In this document: piece by piece, positions 55,086 through 64,000 of the stretch
Position numbering within the stretch: the stretch's first letter is position 1
Layout of the letters: each line of letters opens with the position of its first letter
Translations under genes and position numbers: made by a program
The notes under the pieces: generated by a model
Seen by the model: only the letters and a program-made list of their open reading frames with translations
What the model was told of the DNA's origin: nothing
Databases searched by the model: none
Assembly: GCA_033060915.1 (NCBI GenBank)
Contig: CM065389.1
Coordinates: 11,912,501 to 11,976,500, forward strand
Direction of reading: 5' to 3'
DNA length: 64,000 bases
Source of the DNA: Euryodendron excelsum
Taxonomy: Eukaryota > Streptophyta > Magnoliopsida > Ericales > Pentaphylacaceae

Positions 55086-56558
55086 TTGACAGCAAATATA
55101 GGATTAAGACTTGCAACGAGTTTCAAACATAAAAAAACATATAGTTTGTTCTCACCTTTACAAGAGCATGTATAACCACTCTATGCATTGGATGTTTGTT
55201 CATTACCTAGCATAAGAGAGCAGCACTAGTAATAGCAGCTATTGTATTTACTCTTCCCTTTTTTATTTTATTTTTTATGATGTGGCAAATGAGCACCAGT
55301 TCATTTATCGTTGTTTACATCTTATCTCAAGTCAGGTTGTTAATGGAGCCGCAAGTCCACAACCCCAATGCGAAATTAATTTGGTCATTAATTTATAAAT
55401 TGAAATGCAATCGAAATTGAAATGCATTTGCAACCTTTGGTTTATTCATTCAAGGAATCTTTGGCTGAGTAATAAGTAGAAATGGGGTGAAACTGGTTAT
55501 TCAATTAAAGAACGTAAGGCCATTGTTGTGTGTTTAGGATTATGAAAGGTGAGAGAATATTCAACACAACGATGATATATACCAAGTCATTTTTTTAATG
55601 TGACTTAACGAATTAATAAAATCACACTAAATAAGTGATTATTTATCCTAATTACTTAAAAAACATGTTGTTAGTTGAAGCGTTTTCTCTACATTGTTAA
55701 GGGTGTATAGATCTTTTTCCTTCTTGCCTTATGAGTAGGACAAGTATTTCATTTTGTCTGACTGTATAATTCTGTGTCTGAATTCTCGTTTCTGTAGTGG
55801 ACCAATTTGTTAATTCAGTTAATTGCATGAAAGAGAGAACTTTTCTTTGGTCCTTTACTTAAAACTCAGCAAGTTTTCACATGCTACTCGACAATTGATG
55901 GAGAGCATTTCTCAACTAGGAGATACTTCTCCCAATCAAATTGTTAGAGAGTTTTGAAAGTTGGGTGGCCAACATGCTAATTTGAATTAAAATTTTTAAA
56001 ATTATAGCATAGATTACAGAAGAACATGGTCCCACCATAATCACCTTCTCTCCGTCCATGTATTCCCTGAATATAGTGAGTTATTTTTCTTTTACATAGT
56101 ACCACGAGAGAGAGTAGATTTTAGAACAAAACCAAATAAGGACATGGTACCACCCCAGGAATATGTATATATATAAACATACACACACAAAAAAACAAAA
56201 AACAAAACAAACAACTGAAAAAGAGAAAAACAAAGAAGGAAGAAGCAAGAAACACCACCATATTACTTCTCTCAACTGATTTAAATGAAAAATGGACCTT
56301 TCATTTAAAAAAGAACCTTAACATTGTAGTTGGACATTTGTCAAATTGTGGGATCCAGTTCTTTAAAGTTTTAAACCTCAGTTATGAAATTATTCACACA
56401 AGACTCACCATAACAGTCAGATACCTTTTGAATTTCAAAGAGATTTTCCTCCACCATATTACCATCTTCTCTGCTAAGTCTTTACAACTTTCATCACTTA
56501 CAACACGGAGAGGTCAATATAATTAATTAATATCTGTCACCAATGATACTATATATAT

Positions 56559-56598
<40 letters not shown>

Positions 56599-56611
56599 AT
56601 TTCTAGGACAA
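55086..56611. other. AT-rich intergenic DNA
   Basis: No gene was recognised. It ends in a TA/TC microsatellite. Confidence 0.5.
56549..56594. repeat. (TA)n(TC)n microsatellite
   Basis: About 6 TA units followed by about 16 TC units. Confidence 0.95.
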
Positions 56612-57000
56612 ATGGATAAAGGTTTTGATGGTGAAATCAATCACATGAGGACAATGTTCAGTATAAATGATTTTCCTAGTAGTTAAGCAAATGAGATTTA
56701 AGCATTTGATTTAAATGAAGAGTACCCATAGGAAATTGAAGCTTCCATGTTAGATTGCCAAAAATTTAAAGAAAATGAAATTTTGATGGAAAATGAGTGC
56801 GAACCATTTGTTGGTCACTGCGTGCATTCCTAGAGAATGACCTTTTCATTTTCAATAAAAGTCATGCAAATAGGCATGGGTTTTCACTTTGGAAAGGACA
56901 ATTCATCAGAAAAGGTGGAGAATCGAGGAGATATGACTTCTTTTGCCATTATGAAGGAAAAAAACACCATGAATAATTGTTCAGCCATCTAAATAGCAGT
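56612..57000 (+). pseudogene. FAR1/FRS-type DNA-binding domain fragment
   Basis: A broken coding stretch starting near MDKGFDGEI (56612). Its second half has the FAR1 domain pattern: a SHANRHGFSLWKGQF block, then GESRRYDFFCHYEGKK near 56915-56965, keeping the Cys and His of the WRKY-GCM1-type zinc fold. The N-terminal half has in-frame stops and one frame change near 56830. FAR1/FRS proteins are domesticated MULE transposases acting as transcription factors in light signalling. Only the N-terminal domain is here, so this is a truncated relic of an FRS gene or a MULE. The gypsy LTR region follows at once. Confidence 0.55.
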
Positions 57001-57969
57001 GAAATAGTCTCCTTTAAAATGTGGATGGAAGGTGTATGTACAAGTGTTTAACTCCGCTCTGTATAAAAATATTTAGGCAACTCACCACTCTTTCATACTG
57101 CTCCTCTTCTCACGCTTGGCTCCACGTGGCAGCCCACCAAGACGACTTGTGCACCAAGCTAGCTCATCCATCAAGGATAGCGCGAAGAGCGCCTCCTCCG
57201 AGAGGCCTATAAGTGACCTTGGGACACCTCCTCCGCGACGTCTGCTCATGGCTTCGCGTTCAGCACCTCCTGGCTCGGCCATGGAACCTTTCCGCCGAGC
57301 ATATCTCCATACTTAGCATAATTCTCTATAACCAAGCGTATCTTCATAACCTAGGTTGGGAGCAGGACCTAGGAAACTCCGCGCGGGATCATTAGGAGAC
57401 AAGTGGATTGGAGGCTAGAGTTGAGAATTCGCCAAGGGGCCTTGCCCCTCCTGCCGGTATTAGAGAGAGAGGGATCTCCAAGCAAACGACAAGGGCATTT
57501 AATGCTTGAACCATCTGAATCATTGAATCACTATCGTCTACAGAGTTGACATTCAGAATGTCGGTCTTCGAGAAGCCTCAGACTGAGGAGCAAATCAACA
57601 AAAGTCTCCGTCTCAGGTCTCAGGAGACAATCACCGAAAATGTCGACAACTGAATAACCAATCATGAAGTATCTCTATCACCTATATAAAGGGACGTTCA
57701 TTCTCCATTGACAAGACATTCATTACACATTGAATACTTATCACCAACCCTTGAGAATCTCTCAGTCTCTCCAAGTTCATTTGGGACACTGCCACCCTCT
57801 CTTTTTCTAGGACCGCCTCAACTCTCTCTCTTCCACCTTCGGTGGTCCTCCGCCTAGACAGTGCTTGCCGTTAACTTCTCAGAGAGACACCCTCTATAGG
57901 TTTGACCACTCACCCCTCACTCTACCCCACACACAATACTCTACTGGGGAAGAGCGGTACTCGTTATCT
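57001..57969 (+). mobile_element. LTR-like and leader region of the Tat-type gypsy element
   Basis: A GC-richer sequence with a TATA box at about 57692 (CCTATATAAAGGG), a C/A- and C/T-rich R-U5-like stretch, and a leader to the gag ATG at 57970. The LTR start and the primer-binding site could not be fixed, and the matching 3' LTR is absent because the element is truncated at 62005. Confidence 0.5.
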
Positions 57970-59278
57970 ATGGAGCCAAAGAAGAATACACAAGTGTCCT
58001 CGCAAAACGCCCCAGGGGTCGAGGATTCGTCCCAGCACGACCTTGACCCTCCTCCCCCCGAAGAATAACTCGACGATTCGACCCATCCGATCATCTCCGT
58101 GGGTGCCAACCAACTTGAAGCCCTCATCGAGAGCATCACCTGGATGCAACGAGCCTAGCAGCTCATGCTCGAGACTTACTGTCAATATAGAGGGGTATTC
58201 CCCCCTTTCCACCACAACTCGTGGTCCCTTTGGAGCCAGCTGACTCGGGCAACCTTTCAAGTCAACGGGAAGGATCCGAGATTCATTCGAATCTCCCCAA
58301 CAAGAGCCCTATGGCTCCTCCCCTCTCAGCAACAACTCTCAGGGCGGCTTCCACCACTGCGACCCCCGTGCCAACCCAAACATTCCTCCCTCAACACCTC
58401 GTGACCATGGATCAAGTCAAGGCACAGTTCCAAACCCTCTTCGAATAAGCGTGCTCCAAGTCTACCGTCATGCCGGACCTCGACCTCCGGCCATTGTACT
58501 CCACTAAGGCCATTGAATCGCCCTACCCTGCCGGATACGTCACTCGTAAATTCACCCGTTTCAATGGACGAAAGGGTAATACCAGGGAGCATGTAATCCG
58601 CTTCACCGAAACTTTGGGACCCTATCGAGCCGACAAAAATTTTCATCTCAAAGAACTCTCAAAGTCCCTCATAGACTGGGTGTACTCGTGGTATGCTAAC
58701 CTTCCCCCTGGCTCCGTTTTGTCCTGGGAGGACATGGTGCAAAAGTTCTATGAAAAGTTTTTCTATGCCGAGGAACACCTCACCTCCCTCCACCTTAGGC
58801 GAGTCGTCCAACGCATCAGAGTGGACATTCTCGTTTATGTCAAACGATTCAGAGAGAAGGCCATTGAAATACAAGATTCTGTTATGAAAAAATAGATAGC
58901 TGAATCTGTATTGAAGGTATGCTCCCTCAGTACAAGATGCACGTGGTGAACCACAAGTTTAAAGACTTTTCTAGCCTCAGCCTCGCAGCAAGGAATTTGA
59001 GCGAGACAATCCGAGCATCCTATCCTCCCCAAGCCTCCCCTCGGCGAGCAACGAATCTCTCGTGGAGGCCGCCTTCGAGACGAGATCACTCGTTGGCAAC
59101 CTTCTCGTGGAGGTCCCTTCTAAGGGGGAGCCATTCCGCCTACGCTGCCGAGGGATCTTTAAGACGCTCAGAGTACAATGAAAAACCAAGAGATCACGAA
59201 GCACCACCACCTTTTCCCATGTTAGTGGAAGAAGCTGTCGCGCTATTGGACGCCTGGGTAGCCAATGGGGCAGTCTGA
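57970..59278 (+). pseudogene. Gypsy gag, decayed
   Basis: It begins at ATG 57970 (MEPKKNTQVSSQNAPG), with stops at 58066 and beyond. The retrotransposon gag core is open at 58470-58895 (FTRFNGRKGNTREHV and a LPPGSVLSWEDMVQKFYEKF block), followed after a frame change by a Ser/Arg-rich part at 58919-59278. Gag forms the particle. Confidence 0.75.
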
Positions 59279-60254
59279 CTGTCTGAGGTTAGACGCCCCC
59301 CTCATAAAAGGATCGAGCCCAACCAAACTATTGCGCTTACCACAGGACAGTGCATCATCCACCAAAAATTGCTGGGCTTTCAGAGATCTCATCCAAGCTC
59401 AGATAAAAAATGACGCGATCAACCTCTTCGAGAAGGACGTCCACAAAGACCCCCTTTCACGCCACAAGGACAATGGCAAAGCTGTTATGATGCTGTCCTA
59501 TTATGAAGAACTCGAAGAAGTTGCCGCCGTTAAAACCACTGAGCCCTCTCAACAAACCTATCCAGATTTCGAGATCCGAAAAGCTACCATCCTCCAAAAC
59601 TCCACCAAGTTCAAACATTTCTTCGACAACTTTGGCCTCTTAAATGTCACCCGGTTCGAAGCTACCAAGGCCATCCTTTGCCTAATCGAGGATAACGGCG
59701 AGCAATGCATGGTCGTTAGTGGCTCTATTCACTGAACTCTCAGAGACAACGCTCTTGTCATCACCTTCACCAAAACGGATCGCCAAGTATCGTTTCTCCA
59801 CTACCGCCCTCTTTATGTCCCGATCGTAATCAATGGGATCGAGTTTCAACAAGGTTTCATGGATGGAGGAGCCTCGCTCAACATAATCCCATACTCCACA
59901 CTTCGAGAAGTTGGGATACTTGAGAAGCAGTTGGTGCGAGAACCCATCAATATCGCTAGCTTTGGCAACCGTCGGCATCAGACATTGGGATATGTTAGAC
60001 TTGACCTCATGGTAGGACCAATTCACTCGGCCACCAAATTTCACGTCATAGATGCAGACACCACCTACCATGCCCTCCTCGGGCGCACATGGCTCCATCG
60101 CTATGGAGCCATCCCATCTACCTACCATCAATATGTTAAAGCCATTTGGAAGATCGAGGTTGTCACCATCGGAGGATCAGACAAGCCATTCTGTTATGAA
60201 AAGTCTCATATGGCTGACGCTGTTTTCTACGATTACTTGGAAGAAGAGCCTTAG
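59265..60254 (+). pseudogene. Gypsy gag-end and aspartic protease, decayed
   Basis: The protease core FMDGGASLNIIPYSTL lies near 59855-59905, with DGG in place of the usual DSGA/DGGS. The flap/second-strand region (YHALLGRTWLHRYGAIPSTY) lies near 60065-60125. This protease cuts the polyprotein. The 59265-59735 part lacks the catalytic motif and is in another frame. Confidence 0.75.
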
Positions 60255-60839
60255 CCTTCACCCCCTCGAGGTATCGCCATCCCCAAATGGAGGGATATCT
60301 CCAAGCAAGAGCAATCACAACCCTCCACATGTGGGAAGCGCCCTCGCTAAAACGACCCCCTTGGCTCAAACCAAAAGGTTCCCCGAGTCACTCGCTACCA
60401 GCGAGTTGACGGTAAGATCGTGTATCGCTTGTGACGGTGTACGGGGGAGGCCTCGCTCAACACAGAGGTTAGCCCCCCAAAAGAAAGCTGTTTGTTCCTC
60501 CAAGCGCATCCTCCAGTCTCCGACCTAAACTACCACGAATGCTATGCCCTCTCAGAACTAGTCAAGAAGGCCACCTCAAGGAAGCCAAGCTAAAGTCAAA
60601 AAAGAAAGTTTCCAAAGAGGAAGAAAAGGGTTCCTATACCCCCACCAAAACAAATGGCTCCTGAACTCTAAGAAGTAAAGCTAGCCTCCGAGTGCATCCA
60701 AGATGGCCCTCGGCCTAAAAAATAGGAATTCGAGGAGCTCAACCTTGCTTCGGCAAATGAGGCCCCTCGGCTAATTTTCATTTGCAAAGACCTCCCTGCT
60801 AAACAAAGAGCCTCCCTCATCACCTTGATCCACCAATAC

Positions 60840-61670
60840 TGAGATGTGTTTGCCTGGAACTACGATGAAATGCCAGGACTGGATCCCTCGGTCATAGTGC
60901 ATCACCTCAATGTCCTCCCCTCAGCTCGGCCCATGAAACAGGCGATCCGTTTTTACAAACTCGAGGTCGAACTTAAAATCAAAGACGAGGTGGTCAAGCT
61001 CCTCGACGCAGGATTTATCAAATCCGTCCAGTACTCCACATGGCTATCAAGCATTGTGCCCGTGGTGAAGAAGAACGACCAGATTCGAGTGTGTCTATTT
61101 TTGAGATTTAAACAAATCCTGTCCCAAAGATGAATTCCTACTGCCCAATATTGACACACTCGTTGATTCGACTGCGGGTCATCACATGTTCTCGTTTATG
61201 GATGGCTTTAGCGGCTACAACCAGATCAAGATGGCCTCGGAAGACTCCCTGAAAATAGCATTTTGAACTCCAATGGGAAACTTCTTTTACATAGTAATGC
61301 TATTTGGTCTCAAGAACGCTGGGGCAACTTACTAGCGAGCAATGACAGCCATCTTTCACGACATGTTCCACAAAGTTCTTGAATGCTACATTGATGACCT
61401 CGTAGTCAAATCTAAGAACGAAGCCGACCACCTTAAGGACCTTCAGCGATTTTTCGAAAGATGCCGCCACTACCACCTAAGGATGAACCCCCTTAAGTGT
61501 GCGTTTGGTGTTACCAAGGGGAAATTCCTCGGTTATGTGGTGTATCGTCACAGTATCGACCCCGACCCATCAAAGCTGGCCGCCATTAAGGGAATGCCTC
61601 GGCCAACAAGCCCCGACGAGCTCCGAACTTTCCTCGGTCGAGCATCCTACCTCTGAAGGTTCATACCAGC
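60840..61670 (+). pseudogene. Gypsy reverse transcriptase, decayed
   Basis: The RT starts with FAWNYDEMPGLDPSVIVHHL (60849), then WLSSIVPVVKKNDQIRVC. After a frame change near 61105 come SFMDGFSGYNQIKM (near 61192), FGLKNAGATY with a stop inside it (61332), and the catalytic ECYIDDLVVKS (61380). The thumb region ends in PTSPDELRTFLGRASYL (61606-61656). Confidence 0.85.
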
Positions 61671-62005
61671 TATGACAGAAATCACCCAACCCTTTAGCTC
61701 CCTCTTCAAGAAGGATGTTAAGTTTGTTTGGAAGGAGGAGCACCAAGGAGCCTTTGAAAAAGTCAAAACGGCCTTGAATTCCCCTCTCACAATGACTCCA
61801 CCTTAACAGGGCAAGCCCTTACTCCTCTACATCACCTCCACCCCTCGCTCCATCGATGCGCTCTAGGCCCAAGAAATAGATGGGATCGAGCGCCCTGTAT
61901 ACTATATTAGCCGAGTCATTTAGGGAGCCGAGGCACGTTACTCCCCAATCGAACGCCATTGCCTCGCCCTCGTCTTTGCGACTCAAAAGTTACTCCATTA
62001 CCTTC
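61670..62005 (+). pseudogene. Gypsy RNase H start, truncated by an LTR insertion
   Basis: FVWKEEHQGAFEKVKTAL, then PVYYISRVI and YSPIERHCLALVFATQKLLH are the RT-RNase H connection and RNase H N-terminal half. Coding similarity stops at 62005, exactly where TGTAAGCACCC begins. Confidence 0.8.
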
Positions 62006-62180
62006 TGTAAGCACCCTATTTTTGCCCGCTCGGCAATCTCCGGCCTGACCGGAATTGGTTTCCAGAATCACAACACAGGAAGGCTCAAGACAAGCCTTTC
62101 AATCTCCAATCCAATCAACTGGTCACTTTTCAGGCCCACAAGGACCCGCTGGAGCCACAAGCACCATTATTCTAGGCAGC

Positions 62181-62480
62181 TTTCTGGACTGGGCAGTCCC
62201 GGAAACCAAAGCCATCCAGGTAGCTTCCTGAGATCAGGCGATCTCAGGGACCAACACCTCATCAAAAATTTCAAACGGTTCACTTCTGGCGCCTGCTAGC
62301 CTGTCGGTAGTTCTCCGGGACCAGGCGCTCTCGGAGACCAACACCACCCTTCCAGGTAGCTTTCTGGGACCAAGCGTTCTTAGGAACCAACACCACCCTT
62401 ACAGGTTGTTCTCTAAGACCAGGCATTCTTAGAGACCAACACCGCACAGGTAGTTTTCGGAGACCGGGCAGTCTCGGGAA
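62181..62480 (+). repeat. Array of six 26-nt hairpin units in the LTR
   Basis: Units start at 62181, 62225, 62312, 62361, 62410 and 62455. The last four are spaced 49, 49 and 45 nt apart. Each has an 11-nt arm, an RRGC loop and an 11-nt arm (the first unit has a 10-nt left arm), most followed by ACCAACACC. Four related units lie on the minus strand at 19-44, 68-93, 174-199 and 219-243. Arms differ in sequence between units but remain complementary. Confidence 0.8.
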
Positions 62481-62982
62481 CCAACACCTAGGTCAACACC
62501 GGCGCCTGCTAGCCTGACTCGGTGAAAAATGACTAAACCTGCCCCTTGGGCCTCCAGGCACGTCTTGGGAAAGTTCAAAATCCCTCAAAACGATAAGTTC
62601 ATCCTTCCAAAATGTTACTAAACTATTAGGCGTCCCCCACACGCCGTTTGGTCTAAATCCAGTCCTATTCCGGCTCACTTTGGCAAAAATAATCATTTTA
62701 CCCCTAAACGCCTCAACATGGCACAAACCCTGCTGAACGGTAAAAGATTCTCTCGAAACCATCCCTGAATGGCCCTACACACTTAACATAACATACCAAA
62801 CCATTCCTGACCATTTCCAATCAACTCCGGTCAAAATGACCGTTTTGCCCTTGGAAACCCAAAAATACGTCCTGAAACAGCACCAACCTTGGAATTTCGA
62901 GCAGAGGGTTTCACCACACGCCTTGTTTAACCCAAGGAGCACCCTACGACACTAAGCTCACACGACGCAATAAAAGTTCCCT

Positions 62983-63630
62983 GGAGCATCTCACAGACGC
63001 TCTGTCTAAATTGTCTTTTCCCTCGATTCCCTGGTTATAACGTACTGTCAACTGACTTGAGAAATGCGTAAATCAGGGAATTCTCGAAAGCTCGTCCATA
63101 GATCTTTCTATCGATACGATTCGATCGAATAGATCGCTTCCCGAAGCCCTTCATCATACGGTGTGAAAACTATAACTTTCAGTAACCCCTGGAGCATCTC
63201 ACAGACACTCCGCCGAGGTTGGCTTTTTCTTCGATTCCCTAATCAAAATGCACCGTCAAACGACTTGAGAAATGCGTAAATTTGGAAATTCCTGAAAGTA
63301 TTTCCAGAGTACTTTCCATTGGTACGGTCCGATCAAATAGATCACTTCTCAAAGGCCTCAATCACACGAAACGAAAACAGCCACTTTCAAACACTCAGGG
63401 AGCGTATCACAGACGCTCCGCAAAAGTGATCTTTTTGGCACACTTCCCAAGACGATATCACTCACTTCCAAACATAATTCAAACTTTTCGAAAACATGAA
63501 AGTTCATCAGAAGCACTTGGAGAACATCCCGAGTGCGACCGATTCCCCCGAAACCTTCCCGATTGACTCAATTATCGAGGTAAAGTTTGGACGAACTTTC
63601 CCAACGATGGAGCGTATGCTACATGCGCTC
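62983..63630 (+). repeat. Four diverged ~208-bp tandem repeats
   Basis: GGAGCRTMTCACAGACRCTC recurs at 62983, 63191 and 63399, with a diverged copy at 63609; spacings are 208, 208 and 210. The first two copies also share GACTTGAGAAATGCGTAAAT. Each anchor is itself a short dyad, perfect in the third copy (GGAGCGT and ACGCTCC). Confidence 0.8.
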
Positions 63631-63721
63631 AAATTTTGATCAAATTGACCAACTTTCGATCAACGGTTGAGATTTAACCAGTACACAGGGTGCCACGTGT
63701 TATTCTGGCAATGAAACAATA

Positions 63722-63775
63722 CTTGCGCATGTAGGACATGCGCAAGGCCTGTTCCAGATTGCCTATAAATAGAGG
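63722..63775 (+). promoter_or_regulatory. LTR core promoter with perfect 11-bp inverted repeat
   Basis: CTTGCGCATGT (63722-63732) and its exact complement ACATGCGCAAG (63736-63746) flank a 3-nt spacer. GCCTATAAATAGAGG follows, with the TATA box at about 63763. The GC-rich dyad ~17 bp before the TATA box looks like a factor-binding site of the element's promoter. Confidence 0.6.
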
Positions 63776-64000
63776 CCTCCCCCTTTGCATATTCCAGGTT
63801 TGAAATTGATACGAAGTTCTGCTGAAATCACTCTAGAAACTCGAATCTCTATATATATTCCTCCCTTCCAACACTTAGGCTAGATTCTATCCCTTTTAAG
63901 CCTATACACTCCACATACAAGGCCTCATACACACTTACACACTCCACTCTAGCCTTTCAAGCCTTCTTCAAGTCACTCAAGCTCCAATCAAGACATCCAT

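Larger units (their letters stand above)
57970..62005 (+). mobile_element. Decayed Ty3/gypsy retrotransposon, Tat type, truncated
   Basis: Gag, protease, RT and the RNase H start occur in that order, and the last is cut at 62005 by the LTR starting at 62006. Over ten in-frame stops make it non-functional. The RT side has FAWNYDEMPGLDPS, a pattern typical of the Tat (Ogre/Retand) branch. No integrase or 3' LTR remains. Confidence 0.85.
62006..64000 (+). mobile_element. Long LTR (5' part of an LTR element), running off the window
   Basis: It starts TGTAAGCACCC at 62006 inside the Tat element's RNase H, so it is a younger insertion. It matches 1-419 (minus strand). In order it has a hairpin array (62181-62480), a region without repeats, four ~208-bp tandem repeats (62983-63630), an 11-bp perfect inverted repeat and a TATA box (63761), then an R-U5-like C/T- and A-rich stretch to the window end. 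At 2 kb or more it is among long plant LTRs. No coding sequence is reached. Confidence 0.75.

Noticed and set aside
1..64000. CRISPR arrays, bacterial operons, rRNA genes
   Set aside because: None is present; the tandem repeats found are LTR, minisatellite or microsatellite types of a plant nuclear genome.

Overview
The window is nuclear DNA from a flowering plant, probably a dicot with a repeat-rich genome. It carries one spliced plant gene with GT-AG introns, surrounded and filled by plant retrotransposons, hAT elements, MITEs, SINEs, a LINE and an endogenous pararetrovirus. Noncoding DNA is AT-rich. The species cannot be named from the sequence alone.

The one intact gene is GIGANTEA (GI), on the + strand. 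Its coding exons run from 21365 to 52574. All 14 coding exons were placed with consensus splice sites and a continuous reading frame, giving 3504 nt and 1167 residues, close to the family's usual ~1170. Introns 1, 5, 6, 8 and 10 are each 4.2-6.7 kb and together hold about 26 kb. Four of them contain insertions that can be delimited by target-site duplications: a hAT element in intron 5, a Ty1/copia element in intron 6, a hAT MITE in intron 8, and a second copia element nested in a LINE in intron 10. The gene has swollen to 31 kb while its protein stayed intact.

Layout: 1-419, the start of a long LTR on the minus strand. 420-8350, an endogenous caulimovirid in two head-to-head inverted pieces with many stops, and a promoter-like tail. 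9318-11510, a 2.2 kb solo-LTR-like element with an ATAAT duplication and a 72-bp tandem repeat. 11516-20090, AT-rich DNA with a SINE and several MITEs, then clock-type promoter motifs. 20090-52574, GI. 53700-55085, an F-box pseudogene on the minus strand. 56612-57000, a FAR1-type fragment. 57001-62005, a decayed Ty3/gypsy element of Tat type, cut by the LTR that starts at 62006 and leaves the window at 64000.

The most unusual signal is in the long LTR found at both window ends. It carries a series of 26-nt hairpins (11-nt arm, RRGC loop, 11-nt arm). Their stems differ in sequence but stay paired, with compensatory changes and G.U-type pairs in the element-sense strand. The same LTR also has four ~208-bp tandem repeats, each with its own short dyad, and a perfect 11-bp inverted repeat just upstream of its TATA box.
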